Positions 1 through 6,573 of a DNA stretch of 12,774 nt are shown here, in pieces (position 1 is the first letter of the stretch; each line of letters begins with the position of its first letter). The stretch covers positions 1 to 12,774 of the forward strand of contig CAZAOY010000064.1 of assembly GCA_964486925.1 (NCBI GenBank), given 5' to 3'. A model generated the notes under the pieces. That model made no database searches. It saw only the letters and a list, made by a program, of their open reading frames with translations, and had not been told where the DNA came from. Position numbers and translations under genes: made by a program. Source of the DNA: CAZAOY01 sp964486925. GTDB lineage: Bacteria; Bacillota; Clostridia; Oscillospirales; Ruminococcaceae.

Positions 1-792
1 CTTTTTACTTCCTACGGTTTTTTGTCGCCCCCTGCGTGGGGGTGTGGATTGAAATGAGTTGTTTCCGGTTAGGTTTAATGGATTACCTAGTCGCCCCCTG
101 CGTGGGGGTGTGGATTGAAATTTAACTGTGTGCTTTTTACTTCCTACGGTTTTTTGTCGCCCCCTGCGTGGGGGTGTGGATTGAAATATCATCTCCTTTA
201 TGGTATAATGTTGGTATGGGGTGGTCGCCCCCTGCGTGGGGGTGTGGATTGAAATACCCCTGTATTACCATATTAAACAACGCATTTGCAAGTCGCCCCC
301 TGCGTGGGGGTGTGGATTGAAATTCCAGCTAACTTGACTAGACATTGGAATAGTCATAGTCGCCCCCTGCGTGGGGGTGTGGATTGAAATTACCTTTGCT
401 TTCCTTATGCGGCAGATATATCCACGTCGCCCCCTGCGTGGGGGTGTGGATTGAAATAATTAATCTGCCATGTACCATGCGCCATAATACCGTCGCCCCC
501 TGCGTGGGGGTGTGGATTGAAATGTTACTGTCACCTCCTCACTATCCATTATGTTAGTGTCGCCCCCTGCGTGGGGGTGTGGATTGAAATAACTTATATG
601 TATTTATATAAGTGTGAGTTTGACGAGTCGCCCCCTGCGTGGGTGTGTGGATTGAAATGGATGGGAGATGTCGCCGCCTACTGATAAGCAAAGTCGCCCC
701 CTACGTGGGGGTGTGGATTGAAATGTAAGATGGGAAAAAAGACAGGCAAACCCTGTCTTTGTCGCCCCCTGCGTGGGGGTGTGGATTGAAAT
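1..792 (+). CRISPR. Type I-C CRISPR array, leader-distal part (12 intact repeats, 11 complete spacers)
   Basis: Twelve 32-bp direct repeats start at 24, 90, 156, 224, 292, 359, 426, 492, 559, 627, 693 and 761. Each begins GTCGCCCCCTGCGTG and ends GTGGATTGAAAT. Ten are identical; the copies at 627 and 693 each carry one substitution. Spacers are 34 to 36 bp and non-repetitive, except that the partial spacer at 1-23 equals the last 23 bases of the spacer at 122-155. The 5' GTCGC and 3' GTGGATTGAAAY are typical of type I-C (Cas5d/Cas7/Cas8c) repeats. In that family the ATTGAAA end becomes the crRNA 5' handle, so transcription should run on the plus strand with the leader to the left. Repeat decay at the right end agrees. 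The array is cut by the window start and no cas gene is visible, so activity cannot be judged. Confidence 0.97.
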
Positions 793-828
793 ACCTGAAA
801 CTCCCATATATATTAAGGCAATACCATT

Positions 829-851
829 GTCGCTTCTTGTGTGGTTTAAAT
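829..851 (+). repeat. Decayed CRISPR repeat, first remnant past the intact array
   Basis: This 23-bp segment starts GTCGC and ends TGTGG-TTTAAAT, so it keeps both ends of the array repeat but has lost about nine bases in the middle. It lies exactly one spacer length (36 bp, 793-828) after the last intact repeat, which is why I read it as a decayed repeat and not a chance match. Confidence 0.75.
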
Positions 852-885
852 CCAGACAGGATAGAAGTAGCTCCAAGAAATATAT

Positions 886-912
886 GTCGCACACCGCATG
901 GGGTGTAAAAAC
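886..912 (+). repeat. Decayed CRISPR repeat, second remnant at the trailer end
   Basis: The sequence GTCGCACACCGCATGGGGTG matches the first part of the array repeat with a few substitutions and a one-base gap, then runs into an A-rich end without the GGATTGAAAT handle. It sits 34 bp after the previous remnant (852-885), again one spacer length. Without the 3' handle region it is unlikely to yield a functional crRNA. Confidence 0.65.
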
Positions 913-918
913 TCTAAC

Positions 919-960
919 AAAAAAATCCTAATACTAGCTACACATAGCTAATATTAGGAC
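919..960 (-). terminator. Intrinsic terminator for the minus-strand small membrane protein gene
   Basis: Bases 926-940 pair with 945-959 (15 of 16 pairs counting one C/A mismatch, CACA loop). On the minus strand the stem is followed by seven Ts (complement of 919-925), as in a Rho-independent terminator. It lies 60 bp beyond the stop of the gene at 1021-1194. The plus-strand side has only CTTT, so any action against CRISPR transcripts from the left would be weak. Confidence 0.85.
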
Positions 961-1020
961 TTTCCCCCATATATCTTATATCCCAATGTAAAACAGACAA
1001 AGCAAAATTTTCACACCTAT

Positions 1021-1194
1021 CTAGGTGAAAAGATGAAACAATATACCTGCGATTATACCTATAAATATGTATCCTAGGTTAAATTGATTAACACTATTAA
1101 ACATGTAAAACAGTGTAACTAGTAGTGTTATAACTGGGATAAATATGTATAGATATTGAGGGATTAGATTTTGATTAACTTCTACCTGTTTCAT
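1021..1194 (-). CDS. Small hydrophobic membrane protein, 57 aa, unknown function
   Basis: The reading frame can open at a TTG at 1206, but that codon overlaps the ribosome binding site. TTGGAGGTTAGT is followed directly by ATG at 1194-1192, so the ATG is the better start and gives 57 residues beginning MKQVEVNQNLIPQ. Two hydrophobic helices are visible, around residues 15-32 (LYIFIPVITLLVTLFYMF) and 41-56 (GYIFIGIIAGILFHLF), joined by a short polar loop with two Asn. There are no Cys, charged clusters or known motifs. It has its own downstream terminator at 919-960, and 212 bp separate it from the ABC cassette upstream, so it is probably a separate unit. I do not recognise a family. Small two-helix proteins of this type can be immunity proteins, transporter accessory peptides or toxin-like peptides, but nothing here decides among these. 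Confidence 0.6.
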   Translation of the reverse strand: MKQVEVNQNLIPQYLYIFIPVITLLVTLFYMFNSVNQFNLGYIFIGIIAGILFHLFT

Positions 1195-1406
1195 ACTAAC
1201 CTCCAATCAAATTGTTAATAAGCTCACACCCTATAATTGCTTAGCACTTTAGTGGAAATTTGTCAGAAACAGTAAGTGCTTGACTTGAAGGTGTTAACTA
1301 TGTTTCAATGTGGTCATTAAGTATTCGTTATGCATTCGCTCTAAGACCTTTTTAATACTTGACACTTTATAAGATTTTCCCAATTTAGTGGTAAAGAGTA
1401 GCGTTC

Positions 1407-2117
1407 TTAGGTTACCTCCGCTTTCATTATAACCTTAAAGCATATAGCGAGTAGGATTATAATTATTGCCGATATGGCGATAACCTTAAAGACAAGCGGG
1501 ATACCCGTTATAGTAGATATAATTGGATTTCCCGAAAGTTTTGAAAGGGTATCCCTTACAATACTACTGCCGAATAGCGTACTGCCAAAGATAAATAAAA
1601 AGTATATAATGGTAAATCCGATTAATCCAAACTTTAGCACCACCGCACTGCAAATAATCCCCGCAACCATTACCAGTAATCCTACAATAAAGGATATGTA
1701 TGGATTTCCGGTGTACACCCTTTCAAAAAGCATCTCTAGTTTAATATTTTTGTATAGGTTTGAGTTAATATATATCTCAAGCCTTGCTAACATTGGAGTT
1801 AGTGCGCTAGCAACTAATATCGAGATAAAATAGTATGCCATCGAGCCGATCAGACAGCTTTTACGGTTAATGCTTAACTTTACAATATTTTTATAATCAA
1901 CCACAAAACTGCTTATAAGCATCCCTATGGTTACAAAACTAAAAAACATGCTGGATATAAATATACCTATATTAGCGTAGGTATCACTGCTAGTAAGCCT
2001 TACAATAATGTATACCAAAACTATACCCAAAACAAAGCTTCCTAGCAATGTGGGAATCTGTATCCTTAAATTTTTAAAGTTATGCCTAAAAACCTTGTAT
2101 ATTTCTGTAGTATTCAT
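1407..2117 (-). CDS. ABC transporter membrane subunit A (last gene of GntR-ABC operon)
   Basis: This 236-aa protein is very hydrophobic, with about six predicted membrane helices (near residues 22-42, 50-70, 88-108, 138-158, 160-182 and 208-230) and few charged residues outside a basic N-terminus. It has no ATP-binding motif of its own. It shares a layout with the upstream gene product, including a short polar motif after the second to third helix region: LSINRKS here and FSMTRRN there. The two therefore look like paralogous halves of a heteromeric ABC-2-like exporter. The start is ATG at 2117, preceded by a purine-rich AGGGGGT. The previous gene stops 12 bp upstream, so the two are co-transcribed. 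The partner ATPase is encoded two genes upstream. The substrate is unknown; relatives in GntR(YtrA)-linked cassettes act in cell-envelope or antimicrobial-peptide stress. Confidence 0.75.
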   Translation of the reverse strand: MNTTEIYKVFRHNFKNLRIQIPTLLGSFVLGIVLVYIIVRLTSSDTYANIGIFISSMFFSFVTIGMLISSFVVDYKNIVKLSINRKSCLIGSMAYYFISILVASALTPMLARLEIYINSNLYKNIKLEMLFERVYTGNPYISFIVGLLVMVAGIICSAVVLKFGLIGFTIIYFLFIFGSTLFGSSIVRDTLSKLSGNPIISTITGIPLVFKVIAISAIIIILLAICFKVIMKAEVT

Positions 2118-2129
2118 TTATCATACCCC

Positions 2130-2762
2130 CTAGGACTGAATAGCCATCTTTTTAATAAGTATCCAATTTAAACCCCATAATACAACTGATATAAATAATA
2201 ATGCAAAGTATAAGTATGGTGAGGTTAAGGTAGATGATACATTATTAAAGTAATCTTGTTTAGACAGATACGAGGCACTAAACGCAAAGCCAATCCCCAT
2301 AGCTATAAACCAGATAAAATATAGAAAATATCCCACCGTGCGAAACCTGTATACTATAGTGCCAATAACATCACCTAAGCTCCCTACTGCTAGTGCGGTA
2401 AAAAAGATTGCCATTAGTAGATATACATTATGAAAGGGGATACTTTTAGCAATAAACCCAGATAAAAACCCTACTAAAACAGCAAATAGACCAGATATTG
2501 CCTTTGTCACAGTACCTGATAGAAAGTAATTCCTGCGGGTCATACTAAAGCCAACTATACTCTTGTAGTAGTTAATGGAGCGTATAATAAGCAGGAATGC
2601 AGGAAGGTAAGCAAAGGATATACCAATAAAATCCGCTGTAATGGAAAGCCCTATTATAGGATAGAAAATATAGGTCGCGATTAAAATTGGAATAATTGGG
2701 AGCATAGTAATTATAAATATGTACATATCAAATCTTAAACTTCTTATAAAACCGATCTTCAT
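2130..2762 (-). CDS. ABC transporter membrane subunit B
   Basis: A 210-aa integral membrane protein with about six hydrophobic helices. A frame-consistent GTG exists at 2771, but it is embedded in the G-run of the ribosome binding site (AAGGGGGG). The ATG at 2762 lies 8 nt past that run and is chosen as start, giving MKIGFIRSLRF. The motif FSMTRRNYFLSG near residues 70-82 parallels LSINRKSCLIG in the downstream subunit, suggesting a duplicated permease pair. It starts 14 bp after the ATPase stop and ends 12 bp before the second subunit. It is expected to form the membrane channel with that subunit and to be powered by the ATPase at 2777-3649. I cannot assign a substrate. Confidence 0.75.
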   Translation of the reverse strand: MKIGFIRSLRFDMYIFIITMLPIIPILIATYIFYPIIGLSITADFIGISFAYLPAFLLIIRSINYYKSIVGFSMTRRNYFLSGTVTKAISGLFAVLVGFLSGFIAKSIPFHNVYLLMAIFFTALAVGSLGDVIGTIVYRFRTVGYFLYFIWFIAMGIGFAFSASYLSKQDYFNNVSSTLTSPYLYFALLFISVVLWGLNWILIKKMAIQS

Positions 2763-2776
2763 TACACCCACCCCCC

Positions 2777-3649
2777 TTATTGTAGTAACTGCATAAACAA
2801 CTTTTGCAGACTCGCTTGTGACACGTCAACGTCATATCCTGCGGCATTACGTTCAAAGGACTTTATATCATCAATTTCAATACAAACGCTCTTGCTTCGA
2901 CCTAACGTTTGGGTATGTACAACCTTGTAGTCTTTGCAAAGTTTATCGATATCGCTGTCTTTGCCACTTATAATCCTGTGGCGTGAAATTAGTTCTTCAG
3001 TGTTCTCGTTCTTTATAATAACACCGTTATCGATAATTATAACGTCCTCAAATACATTGGCCGCCTCGTCGATAATATGGGTAGACACAACAAAGGTGCG
3101 TTTTGTAGCCAAAAACTCCTCCAATAAAAGCTTATAAAATTTATCTCGCATAAATATATCCAGACCCGCTACAGGCTCGTCAAGAAATGTCATGGGTGAT
3201 TTTGAGGCAAGAGCAATTATAATGGTTAAGGCAGACAACATACCTTTTGACAGCTTGTTAAGCCGTTTCTTTACATCTAGTTCAAACTCTTTCACTAGCG
3301 TAGCCGCATACTCCTTATCCCAGTATGGAAGCATTATCTCGGCGGTTTTTAATAGGGTTTTAATCCTTCGGTTGTCAGAACCAAATAAAACTGACACATT
3401 TATCTCACGTGAAAAGCAGATTTCGTTAAGGACAGCTTGGTTCTCCCACACCTTGTTACCATTATAGGTAACCTCGCCGCTAGTTTCGGGATTTTGTGCG
3501 GAGAGTATCCCTAGAAGGGTGGTTTTACCAGCACCGTTTCTTCCGATAAGACCATAGATTTTATGCGGCTCAAGGGTTAGGTCAATACCCTTTAAAACCT
3601 CATTGCTACCGTATATTTTGGTAAGACCGCTACAGCTAAGAGTGTTCAT
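2777..3649 (-). CDS. ABC transporter ATP-binding protein
   Basis: This 290-aa nucleotide-binding subunit has Walker A GRNGAGKT (residues 36-43), an ABC signature in the divergent form LSKGM (133-137) instead of LSGGQ, Walker B TFLDEP (154-159), D-loop AGLD (161-164) and switch His191 (STH). The Q-loop region reads CFSREIN, with no clear Gln. The tail from about 215 to 290 is an extra C-terminal domain, as seen in the YhcH/YtrB/CcmA-like ATPases found with YtrA-type regulators. Its ATG overlaps the stop of the GntR gene by 4 bp (ATGA), indicating translational coupling. GGAGGAAG just upstream is the ribosome binding site. It should hydrolyse ATP to drive the two membrane subunits encoded downstream. 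Confidence 0.92.
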   Translation of the reverse strand: MNTLSCSGLTKIYGSNEVLKGIDLTLEPHKIYGLIGRNGAGKTTLLGILSAQNPETSGEVTYNGNKVWENQAVLNEICFSREINVSVLFGSDNRRIKTLLKTAEIMLPYWDKEYAATLVKEFELDVKKRLNKLSKGMLSALTIIIALASKSPMTFLDEPVAGLDIFMRDKFYKLLLEEFLATKRTFVVSTHIIDEAANVFEDVIIIDNGVIIKNENTEELISRHRIISGKDSDIDKLCKDYKVVHTQTLGRSKSVCIEIDDIKSFERNAAGYDVDVSQASLQKLFMQLLQ

Positions 3650-4011
3650 ATATCTTCCTCCATTATTATATTAATAAGTTCTTGCTTTGTAATACCGATT
3701 ACCTTTGCCTCCCTAAGGAGAGGGGAGAGGTAATCTGATAGAAAAACAGATCTGCGCTTATCTAAAATCTTTTCTTTAGCGCCCTTTGATACAAACATCC
3801 CGACACCCCGCTTTTTATAAAGGATGCCATCTGCCATTAAGGCGGAGAGAGCTTTTGCGGCAGTGTTGGGATTTATACTTAACACCCGTGCAAGCTCGTT
3901 AGTTGACATAGACTGTTCATCCTCATTTAAAATGCCACGAACTATATCGTTTTCTATCATCTCCATAACCTGCGCAAAGATGGATCTATCGTTTGAAAAG
4001 TCTAGAGCCAT
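3646..4011 (-). CDS. GntR-family (YtrA-type) transcriptional regulator
   Basis: A 121-aa protein with an N-terminal GntR winged helix-turn-helix at roughly residues 8-75. The recognition segment is STNELARVLSINPNTAAKAL, followed by the wing KKRGVGMFVS. The effector part is short (about 45 residues), as in the YtrA subfamily, rather than the long FadR or UTRA domains. It is the first gene of the operon, preceded by AAAGGAGGT at the right distance from ATG 4011, and overlaps the ATPase start by 4 bp. YtrA-type regulators usually repress their own ABC operon and are released under envelope stress, so autorepression from the promoter at 4054-4082 is the natural inference. The divergent UvrA-like gene begins only about 200 bp away and might share control. 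Confidence 0.9.
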   Translation of the reverse strand: MALDFSNDRSIFAQVMEMIENDIVRGILNEDEQSMSTNELARVLSINPNTAAKALSALMADGILYKKRGVGMFVSKGAKEKILDKRRSVFLSDYLSPLLREAKVIGITKQELINIIMEEDI

Positions 4012-4053
4012 ATTCCACCTCCTTTGTATATTGGTTACCTAGTTATGTATGTA

Positions 4054-4082
4054 AGTATACCACTGTTTTATAGAGTTGTCAA
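4054..4082 (-). promoter_or_regulatory. Sigma-A promoter of the GntR-ABC operon
   Basis: On the minus strand, TTGACA (4082-4077) and TATACT (4059-4054) are separated by exactly 17 bp, about 43 bp upstream of the GntR start. The region from the -10 towards the gene is rich in alternating TAC/GTA (TATACTTACATACATAA) with partial dyad symmetry, a plausible but unproven site for GntR autoregulation. Confidence 0.85.
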
Positions 4083-4132
4083 TAGTGAAGATATAATATA
4101 TTAAAATATTTTTAGGAACATTGGTTTTAGTA

Positions 4133-4161
4133 TTGACGAACCATACTTGTTGTGGTACAAT
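4133..4161 (+). promoter_or_regulatory. Sigma-A promoter of the UvrA-like operon
   Basis: TTGACG (4133-4138) and TACAAT (4156-4161) are spaced by 17 bp, giving a predicted start near 4168 and a 5' UTR of about 45 nt before ATG 4213. It is divergent from the GntR promoter; the two -35 boxes are about 50 bp apart. Confidence 0.85.
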
Positions 4162-4212
4162 AGATAAAATATTTGTTTTATTTTACTTAAAATGACGCAT
4201 TGGAGGGATACC

Positions 4213-6573
4213 ATGTCAGAGTATATTAAGATAGAGAATGCACGGATACATAACCTTAAAGGGATTGACATTAAGATACCAAAGAACAGATTAACCGTTA
4301 TTACGGGAGTGTCTGGGAGTGGGAAATCAAGCCTTGCCTTTGATACGCTATATGAGGAGGGTAAGCGGCGGTATCTTATGTTTTCGGGGACAGCGTTTAT
4401 GGTGGATAGCGCTTTAACCTTTGACGGCATTACAGGACTTTCCCCAACTGTTGCGGTGGAGCAGAGGATAATCCGCCAATCAAACCCTAGAAGTAATGTG
4501 GGAACGAGGACTAAAATCTCCAGTATGCTTGCAATGCTTTTTGCAACCTATGGCAGGCGGGAGGGTTTGTACGATGATGGTCTACCGCTATCTATGGAGA
4601 TGTTTCAAAAAAATTCCCCTAAGGGTATGTGTGTGAAATGTCTTGGAAGCGGGGTGGTAAAACGGCTTGATGAGGAGGGTCTGTTTGCCGATATGTCCCA
4701 AAAGATTGAGGAGGTCTGTTTAGGACTTGGAAAACGTGGCAGTACCAGAAGGATGTTAGAAAGCTTCTACCGATTCTATAATCTCTCGCCCTCACAAAAG
4801 CTGTCAGAGTTAACTAAGGAACAGCTCTTATGCTTAAAGTATGGTGATAATACTAAATTTACCTTTATGGGGTTTATACCGTGGATAATCCATATAACAA
4901 ACGGTGCATTATCATCCTCGGGAAGGCTTGAGTACCTGCTTAACAAGGCGGGGTTAATGCATAAGGCTGTCTGCTCTAGATGTAACGGTACAGGATTGGG
5001 AGAACAGGCGGCGCACACCACCTATATGGGTAAAACCCTTCACGAGTTGGAGGGGATGTATATAAAGGAGCTTTCCGCCTTTTTGGGAAGTGCAAAGGAG
5101 GAGCGGGAGAAGCCGCTAGTTCGTGATATCCTAACTAAGCTAAACTGTATGGTGGATGTAGGGTTACACCACCTTGCCTTGTCCCGCCCTGTCCCCACAT
5201 TATCGGGGGGTGAGATACAGCGGTTGTTCCTTGCCTCATATATAATAGCCGAGATGGACAGTATTATCTTTGTGTTTGACGAGCCGACTATAGGACTGCA
5301 TGAGGTGGAGAAGGAGAAGCTGATTGCAATCATAAAAAACCTTGTAAACCGTGGTAACACCGTTGTAGCGGTAGAGCATGATGAAAACTTTATGCGAAGT
5401 GCCGACTATATAATCGATCTAGGCCCTAATGCGGGGGTTTACGGCGGGGAGCGGATATTTCAGGGAAGCTTTGAGAAATTTTTACTATGTGAACACTCAA
5501 ATACAGCGCCGTACCTAGCTAATAAGGGCAGATTTCCTATAAAAAAGCAATACAAGGCGGTGGATAATAATAAGCTGCTTACCATTGAGAATGCGACCCT
5601 TCATAACCTACAGAATGTAACGGTGGATATCCCGCTTGGACTAATGGTAGGGGTTGCGGGGGTTTCTGGGAGCGGTAAATCGAGTTTAATCTCCGACACC
5701 CTTGTTCCTAAGCTAAAGGAGCTTTTAAAGGGTAGTTTTGTTAGTGATGAGGAGGAAAGCGGCGAGGAGCAGGGGGTTGACGAGGGGGATGTGACGGTAG
5801 GCGGGGTTCATCACCTTAAGAGATGTATAGTTATCGATCAGCGACCTATAGGTAGAAGTCGCACCTCCTGCCCTGCTACATATACAGGGATGTTTGACCG
5901 TATTAGGTCAATATTCGCTAGGGAAAGCGGGTTGGAATTAGGTTTTTTCTCTGTAAACTCCAAGGGCGGGTGTAACGTCTGTAAGGGGGATGGTGAGGTG
6001 CATTATCATGTGGGGTTTGGCAACTTTATCGATGTGGAGTGCGAAGCCTGTGGGGGTACAGGGTTTATCCCACAGGTTATGGAGGTTAGGGTAAACGATA
6101 AAAATATAAAAGAGATTCTATCCCTTACGGTGGATGAAGCCGCAGTTTTCTTTAAAGGGATTGATAGGGTTGTGGAAAGGATGCTCTCTACCCTACAGCG
6201 AGTTGGGATGGGGTATATCACCCTAGGACAGAAAACCCCCACCATCTCGGGCGGGGAGAGCCAGCGTATAAAGCTTGCAAGAGAGCTTGCAAAGTCGCAA
6301 AAGGCGGGTAAAACGCTATACATCCTTGACGAACCTACCACAGGACTATCCTTTCACGACAGTGCCAAGCTAATGAAGCTTATGCAGGAGCTTGTGGATA
6401 TGGGTAACTCTGTAGTAATAACCGAGCATGATCCATACCTACTCTCTAACTGCGACTACATCATCGAGATGGGGATTGGCGGTGGTAGCGACGGCGGAAA
6501 CGTTATTGCTACCGGTACACCCACAAATCTAAAGAAGGATAAAAATTCTATTATAGGAAGGTATCTTATATGA
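4213..6573 (+). CDS. UvrA-like tandem ABC ATPase, short form (786 aa)
   Basis: The ATG at 4213 is preferred over one at 4192, because GGAGGG lies 5 nt before it and nothing precedes the earlier one. Two ABC modules of the UvrA type are clear. Module I has Walker A GVSGSGKS (32-39), LSGGEIQR (330-337), Walker B Asp356-Glu357 and His389. Module II has GVSGSGKS (483-490), ISGGESQR (678-685), Asp706-Glu707 and His739. Zinc-binding Cys pairs are C140/C143 with C254/C257, and C587/C590 with C610/C613. Only about 290 residues separate Walker A I from signature I, against roughly 450 in full-length UvrA of about 940 aa, so the UvrB-binding and insertion domains appear reduced or absent. Such short UvrA paralogues (UvrA2, DrrC-like) bind DNA and some are linked to drug resistance. 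True UvrABC repair is less likely. An acidic linker follows module II Walker A (about 515-535). The stop overlaps the next start. Confidence 0.93.
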   Translation: MSEYIKIENARIHNLKGIDIKIPKNRLTVITGVSGSGKSSLAFDTLYEEGKRRYLMFSGTAFMVDSALTFDGITGLSPTVAVEQRIIRQSNPRSNVGTRTKISSMLAMLFATYGRREGLYDDGLPLSMEMFQKNSPKGMCVKCLGSGVVKRLDEEGLFADMSQKIEEVCLGLGKRGSTRRMLESFYRFYNLSPSQKLSELTKEQLLCLKYGDNTKFTFMGFIPWIIHITNGALSSSGRLEYLLNKAGLMHKAVCSRCNGTGLGEQAAHTTYMGKTLHELEGMYIKELSAFLGSAKEEREKPLVRDILTKLNCMVDVGLHHLALSRPVPTLSGGEIQRLFLASYIIAEMDSIIFVFDEPTIGLHEVEKEKLIAIIKNLVNRGNTVVAVEHDENFMRSADYIIDLGPNAGVYGGERIFQGSFEKFLLCEHSNTAPYLANKGRFPIKKQYKAVDNNKLLTIENATLHNLQNVTVDIPLGLMVGVAGVSGSGKSSLISDTLVPKLKELLKGSFVSDEEESGEEQGVDEGDVTVGGVHHLKRCIVIDQRPIGRSRTSCPATYTGMFDRIRSIFARESGLELGFFSVNSKGGCNVCKGDGEVHYHVGFGNFIDVECEACGGTGFIPQVMEVRVNDKNIKEILSLTVDEAAVFFKGIDRVVERMLSTLQRVGMGYITLGQKTPTISGGESQRIKLARELAKSQKAGKTLYILDEPTTGLSFHDSAKLMKLMQELVDMGNSVVITEHDPYLLSNCDYIIEMGIGGGSDGGNVIATGTPTNLKKDKNSIIGRYLI

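Noticed and set aside
1..792. Self-targeting spacers matching other parts of the window
   Set aside because: Reading each spacer against the rest of the window gave only short chance matches (for example TGGTATAAT), far below protospacer length.
604..894. Minus-strand open frames of 96 and 63 aa inside the CRISPR array
   Set aside because: They consist of translated CRISPR repeats (recurring HTPT and PRRGR-type segments) with no ribosome binding site; such frames are a well-known artefact of type I-C arrays.
1280..1310. MerR-type promoter/operator resemblance (TTGACTTGAAGG then GTTAACT) on the plus strand
   Set aside because: The dyad is incomplete, there is no good -10 at the required spacing, and no plus-strand gene follows.
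1359..1386. TTGACA on the plus strand as a promoter
   Set aside because: No acceptable -10 box at 16-18 bp, and it would read against the permease gene with nothing downstream on that strand.
1474..1833. Plus-strand open frame of 119 aa opposite a permease gene
   Set aside because: It is antisense to a coherent multi-helix membrane protein within an operon and has no ribosome binding site or recognisable domain.
4192..4212. Upstream ATG as start of the UvrA-like gene
   Set aside because: It has no ribosome binding site, whereas GGAGGG lies 5 nt before the ATG at 4213 and the family alignment begins there.
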